From Panorpa germanica (Eukaryota; Arthropoda; Insecta; Mecoptera; Panorpidae): a stretch of DNA of 64,000 nucleotides. The stretch's first letter is position 1, and the number at the start of each line of letters is the position of its first letter. Location of the stretch: the NCBI GenBank assembly GCA_963678705.1, contig OY783215.1, forward strand, positions 12,381,740-12,445,739, given 5' to 3'. Under the pieces are notes generated by a model. That model was not told the DNA's origin. It searched no databases and saw only the letters and a list, made by a program, of their open reading frames with translations. Positions 52,359-63,540 of this stretch are shown in pieces. Position numbers and translations under genes: made by a program.

Positions 52359-53998
52359 TTAATTTTCTTCCAATTGTATTACCTCTGTTTTATTAATTTC
52401 TTTCAATATTTGATTTTTCTTTTTCTTTAAATATAGCTTATATACTAGTATACATATAATTATAATAATGATTAAAATTATTACAATAGTATTAGTATTG
52501 GTATGTATTTTATGTTTTATATCTATATTGGTTAGTATGGGTAATTTATTATATTGATTAGATATAGATTTAAAGTCGTCAAGGTTTACGTGCTTTAAAT
52601 TTAAATGTTGTATTGGAAGTTTTTGAGTAGTGTTAAAATTGTATTTTAACATTGCAGTTTTTACCTTAATTGTTGTTTTTAAATTATTTATTTGTGGAAT
52701 TAATTCAAAATGTTCATTAATTAATTGACATTTATTGGGCAAAGTTATTAAGTAACTTCCTTCTAGTACAAAGATTGATGATGTATCTTGACTTTTTAAG
52801 GTAGTTTTAATCTGTTTGGGGCTAGATAATATCCATGAGTTTTCATTGATGGCTTGAATAGCTTCAGTGTAGTTTGCGAAGGTATGTACATCACATGTAG
52901 GGTTTTCCAGTTGTCTTACAAGCTGTACTTCACAGGGTGTGTGGTCTATCCATTTCTTTTCTTCTATGTTGCATATGAATTCCTCCGTTGTTATTTGTCG
53001 GCATTTCTTATCGCTTTGAAGATAGTCTGTTTCTGATATTAACAAGTATCTTGCGGAAGGGATAATCAATTGGAAATGGGGTTGATTTTTATATTTCATA
53101 GGAACTGAATAGAGGTGGAAATATTGGTATTTTTGATTGGTTATCAAAGGTATTTTAATTATCATTTTTATTTCATAATTAGTGATGTATGCATCAGCTT
53201 GGATTAATTTATCTAGTTTACTCAATTCGTCTGAATAGGGTATTACATATTTATCTGTTATTCTTCGTTGTATCAAATTAATTTCTTTTCTTAGTTCTTC
53301 TGGAGAGCAAATAGCAGGATGGAAAGTCTCAATTCTTAGGAATGTTACTGCTTCTTCTATTGTATTAAATTCGTTGATGATAGATTGTTGAAGCATTATT
53401 ATTTGTTCAAATATAGATTTTATTTCATCTTCTTTATTTACTCGATCAAACTGAGTAGCGATCTGTCGTTTTGATTCCAGTAATTGATTTATTATTTTCT
53501 CCATATGTATTTGATTTTCATTAATATTTTTTATAGCACGTTGATGTTTTTCTCCGGCTTTTTCCATTAATGATGTTAGTTGATTTATGTTCTTGTTTTG
53601 TGCATTTGTATTTAATTGCATTTGTTTTATAGCATTGTCATATCTTCTACCATCTTCGGCATCTAGGTTTCCTGATATAATTTTAATTATATTTCCTAGT
53701 GGTTCTATTGATCTTTTAATGCGATTAATAGGTGTAGTAAATATTTCATTAACAATTTGTTCTATTCGTTTAGTATTTTCATTAACAGTAGTTTGATATA
53801 TTTTATATGGTGTTTTATCAATTTTTAATGTATATTTTTGTAAAAATGTTTCTGCTTGTAGATTTATGTTTTTACTTTTTTCAATCAAAGGTGCGTAGTT
53901 TATGACTTTTATGAGTTTCCAATATGTTTTTATGTTGGTTGCTATTCCTAGTTGTACTGGATATAGTCCGGGATTGTCAGTAATTTTCTGTATTACGT
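52359..53998 (-). CDS. env: Errantivirus envelope (baculovirus F-like fusion protein)
   Basis: Frame of at least 509 codons, ending 34 bases before the 3' LTR. It resembles insect retrovirus/baculovirus F-type envelopes. A furin-type site R-I-K-R lies near residue 57 of the conserved part, followed by a fusion-peptide-like stretch with a charged GNLDAEDGRRYDNAI motif, then coiled-coil-like heptads. A C-terminal Ile-rich membrane anchor (about 20 residues) and a short Lys-rich tail follow. The frame is open upstream to overlap the end of pol and has no obvious ATG at its start, so translation probably needs a spliced subgenomic RNA that brings in a start codon, as known for errantiviruses. It ends at 52359; the upstream boundary given is approximate. 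No stop or frameshift interrupts the part seen. Confidence 0.88.
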
Positions 53999-56900
53999 CT
54001 CCTGTTGCCCCGATGGTCCAACCTCTGGAATTAAAGGGTGTTTTATTTTAGTAACTTCCTTTGCATGTTTTGCTATAAGTTTTCCTGTTTGTATATGTTT
54101 TAAATTCATAACGTTTGTTTGTTTATTTATTTGTTGAATTACATATTGTCCTTTTTTAATTGGATCTGCTTTATTTCTTAGATTTTTGTTTATGTAAACT
54201 AAATCTCCTATATTAAATATAGTAGCTTTTATTTTGTCGTTAATTCTGTTAATAGTAACATTTTTCTTGTGAATGTTTTCTTCGTGTATTTTGTCGTATA
54301 TTCTCTCTAGGCTGTCAAGATGATCTTTTATCTTGTCCTGGGTAATTTCCTTTTCTATTTCTAGATCAAATATGTTGCGTGTGTTTGATCCGTATAATAC
54401 ACTTAAAGGAGTCATACCAGTAGTTGAATGTATGGTATGGTTATAGGCTAATACACATTTATTCATTATTTCCACTGGTGAGATAGTATCATTAGTTTCT
54501 TTGATTATTCTATAATGTTCAATCAGTGTGCTATGTAGTCTTTCTACAGGACTATTTCCGGTGTGATGTCCTGCTGTAGTGAAATGTGTATTTATTTTAT
54601 GTGTAGCCAATAGTTCTTTTACTCCAAGATTTATGAATTCTGATCCTTGATCCATAATTATTGTTTGAGGTATTGGTATTGTGGATAGTATTTCTATCAA
54701 TTTGTTTACAATTTCTATACTATTTTTACCTAGTATGTTTTTTATTATAGCATATTTGCTAAAGGGATCTATCATTGTTAGATATTCTTTTCTTTCAATA
54801 ACAAATGTATCAATGTGTATTAGTTGAAAAGGTCTATTTGGAGTCTCAGTGATGTTCAAATGAGTTTGGGTAGGGTGTCGCTCATATTTGTTAGATTTGC
54901 ATAATCTGCAATTGTCCACATATATTTTTATTTCTTTTTCTATGGTAGTCCAAAAATATTTTTCTTTTAATCTCTTGATTAAATCGGGTATTCCTCTATG
55001 ATTCGTTATATCCGTATGATATTCGTGTATTAAATTTTTTCTTTGTTGTAAGTCTTTAACGTATTTAACGTTTTTCATACACCTGTAGAGTTTTAACGTT
55101 GGAAAATATTCCTTTCGAACTGTAATAAGGTTTCTGTATATGTCTTCTGCAGTTTGTACGTAATATTTTTCTTTAGGATTTAATTTTTTAAGTTCTTGTA
55201 TTAATTGGTCTTTATTTTTATATTTTACTGATATTTTAAAAATTTGTTGTGTATCTCTTTTTATTAATATTGTTTTAGGTGGTTCTTTAAAAGTATATGT
55301 TATAAGTATCTGATGTAGATGTGATTCTAATGGTTTTTCACATATAGGTATTCCTTCATCGCTTTCTTGTTGTGAATGAATTGTTGCGTTAGAGACAGTT
55401 GAACTTCCTCTTATTGGTGGTGTTTTCATTGATCTTTCTTCCGGTATTTGATCAATAGTATTTTCTTCAGACGTTAGATCAATTATTTGTTCTGGTATTT
55501 CTTGTTGTTGTTCCGGGTTATTTTGTATAACTTCTATGTCGGGTATTTCGTCAAGAAATTGAAGATCCTCCATAGTCACATCTGGGTTATTAAAGAGTGA
55601 ACTGGTTTCATCTGGTTTTTCAGTTTTAGGGAAAACATTTATTCTGACTCTTGATAAAGCGTCTGCTACTTTATTTTGTTGTCCTGGTTTGTATTCAATC
55701 TCGTAGTCATAGTCTAGTAACTTGATTTGGTATCTTGTTAATTTTGAAGAGACGTTCTTAGTGTCTTTAAGCCATACAAGAGGTCTGTGATCAGTTATCA
55801 ATTTAAATTTTCTTCCATATAAATGATGTCTGAAGTATCCTGTTGCCCATACAATCGCTAAGAGTTCTTTTTCGATTGTTGAATATTTATTTTCAGCTTC
55901 ATTGAGAGTTCGAGAAGCATATGCTATAGGCTTGTCGTTATTATTTTCCTTCTGAGATAATACTGCTCCGATTGCTATGTTTGAAGCATCTGTCGTTAGA
56001 ATAAATTGTTTATCATAGTTAGGTCGTATCAATATTGGTGCGTTTATTAGGGTTTCTTTTAAAACATTGAATGCTTGGTGGTATTCAGGTGTATATAGAT
56101 TTTTATGTCCTTTCTTGAGACATAGGGTTAATGGCTTAGCTATTTTCGCATAATCTTTTATAAATTTTCTATAGTATCCGGAGAGTCCAAGAAAACTTTT
56201 TATGTCTTTAGGTGTAATAGGCATAGGAAATTTCTTAATAGCTTCTAGTTTATTAGGGTTTGGTTTCAAGCCATTTGATGTTACAATATGTCCTAAGAAT
56301 TCTGTTTCTTTCTTTAAGAATTCACATTTATCTATTTGAATTTTTAACTTAGCATCTCTTAATCGATTTAACACATGCCTTAAGTTTTCTAAATGTTCTT
56401 GTAGAGATGTTCCAAAAATAATTATATCATCAAGATACACTAGGCAAATATTATTTACTAGTCCATCTAAGACGTGGTTCATTGTTCTCTGGAAAGTCGC
56501 CGGAGCATTTTTTAAACCAAAGGGCATTCTAAGGTATTCATAGTGTCCTGTTTCTGTAGAGAAAGCGGTTTTCTCTACACTGTCAGAATGCATTTCTATT
56601 TGTAGAAATCCACTGTGTAAATCTAAGGTTGTAAAGTAATTTGAATTACCTATTTTACTAAGTACTCCGTCTATATTAGGTATCGGGAATTTATCTTCAA
56701 TTGTTTTATGGTTTAGTTTTCTATAATCGTTAACAATTCTTATTTTCGCTTTTCCACTGTTGTCCATTTTCTTTGGGACTATTATAATAGGACAGTTATA
56801 TGGTGATTGACTGTTTCTAATTATTCCTTGATTTTTCATATTTTCTATCTGTCGTGTAACTTCTTTTCTATGTATTTCTGGATAAGGGTAGTTTTTTACA

Positions 56901-57475
56901 TAGATGGGTTCATCATCTGTTGTTCTAATATGATGTTTAGTTACATTAGTAAAAGATAGTAATTCATTTTCTGCCGGAAATAAGTCTTTGTATGAATTTA
57001 ATAATTTATATAGATTTCTTGATTCTTCTTCATTAAGATGTTCATTTTTTATTTTTAATGTATTTAATTTAATAAATTCTTCATTGTCCATATATATTTT
57101 AATATTTGTTTTCGGTGTTTTTAGTATATTATTTTCAAAATCAATTTTTCCTTTTAGTTGTTTAATTAAGTCAACGCCTATTAAACCGTGGAATTTCTTG
57201 TCAAAGTCAAACAAATATATTTTGTGATATTGGTTTTCTTTGAAAGTAGGAAATAGTGGGATTGTTGCCGTATATTTATGGTTGGTAGTTTGATGTGGTG
57301 TAGTGATTGAAAATTCATCATCTTTTACATATTTATTATAATATTTAAAAGCAAGAGATGGTTTTATTAAGGTTCTTGATGATCCTGTATCAATTAGAAA
57401 CTTAGCTTTTAATTCGTCGATATATATAAAAGGTAAAGGTGCATTTTTATTAGTGTTTAATTTAATATTTTCTAA
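53993..57475 (-). CDS. pol: Errantivirus Pol: protease, reverse transcriptase, RNase H, integrase
   Basis: The frame stays open from the end of gag and ends at 53993; 1073 codons are visible from 57214 down, with the protease upstream of that. Protease active site LIDTGSS near 57400. Reverse transcriptase: FTTLDLHSGFLQIEM and the catalytic YLDD. RNase H: TDASNIAIGAVLSQ and the TDHRPL segment. Integrase: zinc-binding H-x3-H (HEYHTDITNH) with C-x2-C (CRLC), catalytic Asp in IHIDTF, Asp in MDQGSEF, and Glu in PVERLHSTL. Pol starts in the -1 frame relative to gag and is presumably made by ribosomal frameshifting; I could not identify a canonical slippery heptamer. No premature stop was found, so the enzyme could be active. 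Confidence 0.95.
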   Translation of the reverse strand, partial: LENIKLNTNKNAPLPFIYIDELKAKFLIDTGSSRTLIKPSLAFKYYNKYVKDDEFSITTPHQTTNHKYTATIPLFPTFKENQYHKIYLFDFDKKFHGLIGVDLIKQLKGKIDFENNILKTPKTNIKIYMDNEEFIKLNTLKIKNEHLNEEESRNLYKLLNSYKDLFPAENELLSFTNVTKHHIRTTDDEPIYVKNYPYPEIHRKEVTRQIENMKNQGIIRNSQSPYNCPIIIVPKKMDNSGKAKIRIVNDYRKLNHKTIEDKFPIPNIDGVLSKIGNSNYFTTLDLHSGFLQIEMHSDSVEKTAFSTETGHYEYLRMPFGLKNAPATFQRTMNHVLDGLVNNICLVYLDDIIIFGTSLQEHLENLRHVLNRLRDAKLKIQIDKCEFLKKETEFLGHIVTSNGLKPNPNKLEAIKKFPMPITPKDIKSFLGLSGYYRKFIKDYAKIAKPLTLCLKKGHKNLYTPEYHQAFNVLKETLINAPILIRPNYDKQFILTTDASNIAIGAVLSQKENNNDKPIAYASRTLNEAENKYSTIEKELLAIVWATGYFRHHLYGRKFKLITDHRPLVWLKDTKNVSSKLTRYQIKLLDYDYEIEYKPGQQNKVADALSRVRINVFPKTEKPDETSSLFNNPDVTMEDLQFLDEIPDIEVIQNNPEQQQEIPEQIIDLTSEENTIDQIPEERSMKTPPIRGSSTVSNATIHSQQESDEGIPICEKPLESHLHQILITYTFKEPPKTILIKRDTQQIFKISVKYKNKDQLIQELKKLNPKEKYYVQTAEDIYRNLITVRKEYFPTLKLYRCMKNVKYVKDLQQRKNLIHEYHTDITNHRGIPDLIKRLKEKYFWTTIEKEIKIYVDNCRLCKSNKYERHPTQTHLNITETPNRPFQLIHIDTFVIERKEYLTMIDPFSKYAIIKNILGKNSIEIVNKLIEILSTIPIPQTIIMDQGSEFINLGVKELLATHKINTHFTTAGHHTGNSPVERLHSTLIEHYRIIKETNDTISPVEIMNKCVLAYNHTIHSTTGMTPLSVLYGSNTRNIFDLEIEKEITQDKIKDHLDSLERIYDKIHEENIHKKNVTINRINDKIKATIFNIGDLVYINKNLRNKADPIKKGQYVIQQINKQTNVMNLKHIQTGKLIAKHAKEVTKIKHPLIPEVGPSGQQET

Positions 57476-58791
57476 TCCGAGGCACCTTCCTGAAAATCCT
57501 GTTCTTCTTCGTAATTTTCATTAGATGGTTGTTCAATTTCCTCGTGATTTTCATAATTTTCCTCACATTCTTGTGGTTTGTCATATTGGGGTTCATTTTC
57601 ATTTTTCACTTGATATTCCAAGTGATTTATTCGTGTCATTTGTGATGTTTCCATTGGTTCATACCATCTTTGGGTATTCTGTTGTGGAAACTGCTGTGGT
57701 CTTGGCATGGGTGGTTTAGTCATTGGTGCAGGAAACTGTGGTTTCTGCATAGGTGTTGTTTGCCTCCAATTGTTAAAAGGTTTATTTATGTTTTTATTAC
57801 CAAATGCCTGTTTTGGCACATTTTGAGACACAAATTTGGGTACTTGTTGCTGCTGTTGTTGTTGAGATACAAATGGTTTATGCTGTACTTGCATAGGTTT
57901 ATATTGTTGTTTAGTAGGGAAACTGTTTTCAGGTGTTCTCGCCGTTCTCAATGGATTACGATTTTTCTCATTTCCCATTCTAGTTCGAGCATACCTGACA
58001 TTTTGTTCTTCGATAACAAATGACCATGCTTTTTCCAATGTTGATGGCATTCTTGCTCTGATATTGTCTCCTATGGTACCTCTTAGACCTTTCGTAAATT
58101 GTACAAGAATAACATCTGTATACAATTTATATTTGGCTTCATACGCACTTTCGTCGTCATTTTCTTGACTATGTGATAATAGTGCGGCTTTGTGGTGGAC
58201 ACATTTGTTATAAAAGTCCTGTGGAGTTTCTTCCAACTGTTGCTCTAGTAACCCGATTTCACAAACTAGAGTTGTCTCGTTTCGCTGGTCACCAAAGTTT
58301 TCTTTTAGGATAGTTTTTAATTCTTCCCATGAATGTATATTTCGTCCAGCTGTTACGTAAGCTGCACTGTCTTCTAATTTCGATATTATTGTTTCAACAA
58401 TATACTTTTGAATTGTTGGGGGTGCATCCTCGTAAATTTCAACAATAGTTCCTACTTGTTTTAAGAAGTCGGATAATTGTGCCGTATTTCCATTGTAACG
58501 TTTGATATTTACGAAAAATGAATTGTCCATTCTGAAGGGATGAACTAATTCGTGTCGCGGTATTTGGACTTGCTCTACAAGAGTCCGTTGTTGTAACGCC
58601 GATAGTCTCGTTTCTAATTCCTGAATTCTGTTCATAGCCTCAGCTAGAATTTGTTCAGCCGTGAGATTAGGCATATTGTCTGTTTTTATATTTAATTTTT
58701 CGAATTGAAATGATAATTCACTGTCAAATTGATCAGAGTCGAAATTGGTGTAATCACTCGAAGAATCACTGGTGTTATCACTTTCGCTCAT
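57472..58791 (-). CDS. gag: Errantivirus Gag polyprotein
   Basis: A frame of 439 codons with an ATG at 58791. The N-terminus is acidic and Ser-rich, then a predicted coiled coil (QELETRLSALQQR), then a capsid-like helical part (FLKQVGTIVEIY, LLEQQLEETPQDFYNKC). The C-terminal third is Pro/Gln/Lys/Asn-rich, with a poly-Gln run and no CCHC knuckle, as in other errantiviruses. The last residues are highly acidic and overlap the open -1 pol frame. Length and layout are normal for the group. Confidence 0.92.
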   Translation of the reverse strand: MSESDNTSDSSSDYTNFDSDQFDSELSFQFEKLNIKTDNMPNLTAEQILAEAMNRIQELETRLSALQQRTLVEQVQIPRHELVHPFRMDNSFFVNIKRYNGNTAQLSDFLKQVGTIVEIYEDAPPTIQKYIVETIISKLEDSAAYVTAGRNIHSWEELKTILKENFGDQRNETTLVCEIGLLEQQLEETPQDFYNKCVHHKAALLSHSQENDDESAYEAKYKLYTDVILVQFTKGLRGTIGDNIRARMPSTLEKAWSFVIEEQNVRYARTRMGNEKNRNPLRTARTPENSFPTKQQYKPMQVQHKPFVSQQQQQQQVPKFVSQNVPKQAFGNKNINKPFNNWRQTTPMQKPQFPAPMTKPPMPRPQQFPQQNTQRWYEPMETSQMTRINHLEYQVKNENEPQYDKPQECEENYENHEEIEQPSNENYEEEQDFQEGASD

Positions 58792-59253
58792 ATATTAAAT
58801 ATTTGGGAATAGGATAGATAAAAGCAAGAAAATTGTTAAAATTCAAAAACTGACTTACATTAGAGTTACTGCGATGAGTAGTCTCATTCTTGTAGGTCTC
58901 AGGAGTCTCGTACTGCTGATGTGCCTGTGGCTGCTCTGGTTCGGTATGTTGCAGAGTTGGTTTTTCTTTTTCACTTTTGTTTTCACTTTTGTTTTTCACT
59001 TTTGTTTTTCACTTTTGTTTTCACTTTTGTTTTTCACTTTTGTTTTTCACTGTTCTACTGGTTCTGATGTATATACAGTAGTTTGCGGACACTGGTTCTG
59101 TTGTATATACAGTGTTTAACTCGGTACTCCTAACTTGGTTCTGTTGTATGTACAAGTTAGTGTCACTTTTCGGTTCTTTTTAGGAATAACTGCTTTCAAA
59201 AACTTCGTTTTTACTAGTCACGGTGGCTAGTGAGTTATCCTACCGACTGCGCC
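58792..59253 (-). promoter_or_regulatory. Errantivirus 5' leader with tRNA-Ser primer site and repeats
   Basis: On the minus strand the sequence inside the LTR reads (T)GGCGCAGTCGGTAGGAT, complementary to the tRNA-Ser 3' end with about one mismatch; its first T is shared with the LTR. The leader carries about five tandem copies of a CAAAAGTGAAAAA motif (58965-59052) and three copies of a TATATACA.CAGAACC motif near 59060, 59094 and 59137. GTAAGT at 58858-58853 is a candidate splice donor for the env RNA. Confidence 0.75.
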
Positions 59254-59724
59254 AGTTAAGTTTTGGGAACGATACTTAACACAAAAAAAATACTTAATTT
59301 ATTTTGAATACAAATTATTTATTTGATTATAACGATAATACAATGGTTAAATAGTTTGTTGTAACAGAGTAGCCGAGTTCTGTTGTCAGAGTTCTAATAA
59401 GACTCATCCCCTCTTCTTTAGTTCATACCGTTTTTATACTGTATTCTTATTGATGTTCCAAGGTGACATCTAATAGTTGATGACTATTAGTTGTTGCCGT
59501 GTGTTTTTCACAGGAAGTATATTTCGTGAATAATATTTATAACAGTTTACTTTATCTTTCAAAGGTGACATCTAATAGTTGATGACTATTAGTTGCTGTC
59601 GTGTGTTTTAAAATATAAATATATTTCGTGAATAATATTTATATTTTAAATAGTAACAGTTTACTTTATCTATTGCGCAATATGATGCAATAATGATGAT
59701 GTAGTAATTAGGGTATAGTTAACT
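59254..59724 (-). repeat. 5' LTR of the errantivirus
   Basis: A 471-bp LTR, apparently identical to 51855-52325. AGCG at 59725-59728 follows it as the second copy of the target duplication; the pre-insertion site reads TTCTAGAGCGCTTTGAAG. The promoter for the genomic RNA should be in the high-coordinate part (U3). Confidence 0.96.
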
Positions 59725-59728
59725 AGCG

Positions 59729-61260
59729 CTTTGAAGACGTAAACAATATTGTTTATGTACTTTTATAATATTAAGATAGTTTCACTATCTTCTTGAAGCT
59801 CCAGCTCCAGTTAAAGTTCCAGACAACAATTGCATGGCATTGCGTCCTATACAATAATCAAATTGTTGTTTGTTACGTATAGTTCATAGTATAAGAATTA
59901 TTTATGATATATTTTACTAGATAGTACGAGTATTATTAAATATGTTTAGAAATATAGGTTAAATGTCAATGTCAAAGTCAAACTTATTAAGTATAAAAAC
60001 TATAATTAGAAAAAAAACTAAAAATTATCAGAACCATTGAAGTTTTAAGTTTCCTGGTATTTGAGTGCGGTTTCTTTGATTTTTGTTATTTATTATAAGA
60101 TATGTCAGGAATGAAGAGATTCCGCGGAATTTCAAAACATGCAATTAATAATTTAATAAAATACAAAGTAACAAAGAATCTATATGATGATTTATCCTTA
60201 AGGTAAGTATCTACAGGTCCGCATTGTCTATATTTATTAATCTTCACCTACAGAAACATCTTTACGAAAAAAGTGACGCCCTTAAGGTCGATGGTTGACC
60301 ATTAATACCGAGTTTGACTCTGCCTTTACCTCCATTTCAATGTCCTGTCTTCTTAGATATATAGAATCTTATCGCAGGATAATATTTGTTCTTTCTTAGT
60401 ACTTAACCTATATTTAATAGAAGAAATGTCTGGGGTCTTGGTATGATAAGCTTTTTACTTAAACAATATGCAATATAATAAATAAACTTGCAATTGTTAA
60501 ACAAATATTCTATATTTCTTTCAGTATTTTCGTAAAAGATCTAAAATTATAGATTTTTATCGAAATTATAATAGTTAACCCTCCGTGTGAACACTATATT
60601 TTTTAGAGTCATGGTGTGTGTGTGTTCCAGTTTTCTGAGCTTTCAAAAGATCTGAAAAAATTCTGGATTACTTCTTGAAGTGTCTACTACATGGTCCAGA
60701 TTATAATACGGAATATTGTTAATAAATATTGTTAATAACTTTATAACAAACAAATAAATATTAAGAAAAACGGTTGAAGACATTTTTACCTTAGACTAAA
60801 ACTTTCAAAAGAATGTAGTGTCTTTGGCGTGTGCTCCAAAAAGTTGAATTATTTGTGCACCTGAAAGTGGGGATTCAGGGGATAATAAACGGAACGATAA
60901 TCATTCGACACAAAATAAGTTTTTATTGATGAAAATACAAAAGTTATGAAATAACAATTAATATTAGTTAATAATAATTAGTGTTAAAAAGAGAATTTAC
61001 GGAGCGCAACCGTTGAATTGTCACCCATCTTTAAAAACTTATTGTAGTAAAAAGATGAACTAATAAAAAAAAAATCTGTATATATAATCTAAGAAATAAT
61101 ATATTAAATTACATAAAACATTTATTTTCACCATGAAAAAACTGTAAAACAACGAGAAAAGCAAAAAAAAGTGCATTTACTAACATTGGAAAATATTAAC
61201 GTCGTTTGTACACTGACCCTTTTAGGGAGCAAGTTTTACTGGCTCTCTTTTGAAATTTTT
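59729..61260. other. Intergenic sequence holding one candidate two-exon small ORF
   Basis: Apart from the candidate at 60102-60552, no gene or repeat is recognised. It is AT-rich and ends where the MITE copy D begins. Confidence 0.4.
60102..60552 (+). CDS. Candidate small two-exon ORF, 42 aa, unknown
   Basis: ATG at 60102 opens a frame of 33 codons plus 2 bases, ending AAG at a perfect donor GTAAGT (60203). A pyrimidine tract and TTTCAG end at 60524. Joining 60102-60202 to 60525-60552 keeps the frame for nine more codons to a TAG. The product starts MSGMKRFRGISKHA, is basic, and has no signal peptide or membrane segment. I do not recognise it. It may be a chance ORF, or the first exon of a longer gene using a different acceptor outside what I can see. 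The strong donor is the main reason to list it. Confidence 0.3.
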
Positions 61261-61262
61261 AT

Positions 61263-61568
61263 TTTGAAATTTTATTGTTCCTTGAAATAGCTGTAAATAA
61301 TATTTGATATTTTGATATATAAATACATATAGCAGAGATTTATGAGCTGTAAGGTTGGCAGCGATTGTGATGTCACATGCACTTGGAATGTGTACAACGT
61401 TGAATCCCTTTAATAATTAAAGAGACAAAATGACTTTTTTAATTGTTAATATCTCTTAACATATAAGGAGTTATTAAAAAATAATGGAACATTTGAGGTT
61501 CTAGTAACCCACTTTATCAATATATAGTACACTTTTAAAGAAATTAAGACATAGGACACAAGCCCATT
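61263..61568 (+). mobile_element. MITE copy D (GGGCTTGTGTCCT family), 5'-truncated
   Basis: Has the right half of copies A and B, from TTGAAATTTTATTGTTCCTT through TTTAATAATTAAAGAGACAA to the intact terminus AGGACACAAGCCCATT at 61568. The left half is missing. Confidence 0.85.
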
Positions 61569-63540
61569 CACACTACTGTTACAATATAAGGGGAGACAGT
61601 TCAAGAATACATTAGATATTTTCCAATTTGATTCGATTGAACAATCGACAGGAGAACCGGCTCACATAAGCACCAAGTAACTTGTCCGAGTAATAAATTA
61701 AAATAAATTGAAGGAAGAAGTGAGTGATATAATTTATAATAAATAAACAAACAATAAAACGTGCACATCATATTTATTACTTTATAAAACAGTAATTAGT
61801 TTACTTGCCGTGAGAAAATTAATTAATAATTATTGAAGCACGTAACTGCAATATTTATTAACGGATATCTCCATCCGGTTCCGGTAACTTTGTAGCTTAG
61901 AACCAGACAGCATAAGACCATAAGAAGATCAGTAAATCTGTTTCATCGATCAACGGATTGATAATTACAAGGTATGTACAACGAATAAGTCGATTGCACT
62001 TATCGTAGCCACTGGACCTGTATGGCTGTTACTTCTGGAGGTAAGTCTTAAGAGAGTTATGCTGCACCAACACTGCGATGATTAAGAAACTACGGTTGTG
62101 TGCTGAGATACATGCCATTTGTCGACTTAACACCTTACCAACTTTATATTGTAGGTTTTATAGTTAAGTTGGCAATATCAACATCATCATCCCGACGCTA
62201 AAGCATTGTAGAACACTGGTCTCTTTTACGATTTTTTTTCATTCTTTCTCTATCATCCCTGTCTCTTCCAATTCACCTACCAATTCTCTTTAAGCTCTCT
62301 TCTACTTACGTTTTCCATCTCGCGCTGAGAAGCCTCTTGTTCTCTTCCACAATTTCCTTATCTGTTCTCTTTCTCTTCTTTTCATTGTACATGCCCTAAC
62401 CATTGAAGCATTTTCCTTCTAATTTTTGGTTTTTTGATATTTAACATATATTTTCCTATTTGCTCCATTAACAAATCGACGCCAATCCAAAGTTAAAGTT
62501 ACTCTCTCTGTCTTCCTGTCTCTTTAGCTTACATTATAGTTACTAGAGAAAAGTACAACAAATTTTGCTCTTTTTTATTTGACATTTCGTGACTGGATAA
62601 GTTTTGATAATTTGATTTTATAAAAACGTTATTTACGCTCAGTGAAAACTCAAGAATAAAGCGGTCGCCCTATTTGCTGAGTCAAGAAGACCCATATCTA
62701 TAAAAATATCGCTTTGATCTGTAAGATTCTTAAGCTGATGCTTTAAGGGTTACTGCTACAGGTGTCAGCACTATGACGTTTGATTATGCATCTCCTTTAC
62801 ACTTCTCTTGTTTAACAACGTGGCAAAGGTAAGCAAATGATAGTTGAAAGACGGTATGGGACGCCATTTTTATAAATTTTTACCCCTTTATTATTAAACT
62901 GACAAAAATGAGTATTTCAATAACTTCTATAATATAGCGAATTGAAGCTAACTTTATTAATATACAGTGCAGTTTTATAGAAATTCAATTATGGTTCACA
63001 ACCCAAGTTACACACCTCGTCTCTGGCTTTTCAGTTAGCGACACAACTACCTTAAACTTAACTTGGAGTACACAAACCTGCGGTGGTAATTGATGTGAAG
63101 AATGAACCTTTTGACCTGAATCATTTTTTCCACAGAATTGAATCATAAGGTTCATTTGACTGGTCGTGAAATAAATCTTGATTAGTTATTACATATATTA
63201 ATCGTATGTAAGAATGTTGAATCACGTTATTTGCGTATACTCGCACTCGTACGAATATAGTAACGGTATTTTTAATTAAATTAATTCGTGAGAACAGCAT
63301 GAGCTTAATTTTAACTACGAAGACGAATATCCAACAGAAACTTAAGTCTTCTTTAATCAAGATAAGGCAATACTAAAACAAAACGTCGAAATTAGTTTTG
63401 ATCGGCCCGAAGGATTAAAAATAAATTATATAAGTGTAGACCTAGTAAGTGTAATTATTGTTTCCTACATATTACAGCATCGGCAACAATAATAACACCA
63501 TTACAATGTGATTTAAAAAAGAAAGAAGACTTTATGTACT
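61569..63540. other. Intergenic, with a decayed LINE fragment near 62200-62560
   Basis: On the minus strand, a frame through about 62390-62425 reads KMLQWLGHVQ, recalling the LxWxGHV motif near the C-terminus of many LINE reverse transcriptases; the surrounding plus strand is pyrimidine-rich, and stops are frequent. The rest shows nothing recognised, including the frame at 63121-63360. Confidence 0.4.

Larger units (their letters stand above)
51855..59724 (-). mobile_element. Complete errantivirus (TED/gypsy-like endogenous retrovirus)
   Basis: LTR-gag-pol-env-LTR, 7870 bp, minus strand. Hallmarks: two 471-bp LTRs, 4-bp target duplication AGCG (51851-51854 and 59725-59728), a primer-binding site matching the 3' end of tRNA-Ser just inside the 5' LTR, pol in the -1 frame relative to gag, and a third frame encoding a fusion-type envelope. 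All three frames are long and uninterrupted. It lies in intergenic DNA between shade and the right edge, away from the host exons. Env plus -1 pol and a tRNA-Ser primer place it with insect errantiviruses; the exact lineage needs a tree. Confidence 0.96.

Noticed and set aside
57472-57520. Canonical slippery heptamer at the gag-pol junction
   Set aside because: The -1 frame relation is clear, but no X XXY YYZ heptamer in the gag frame was found, so no site is claimed.
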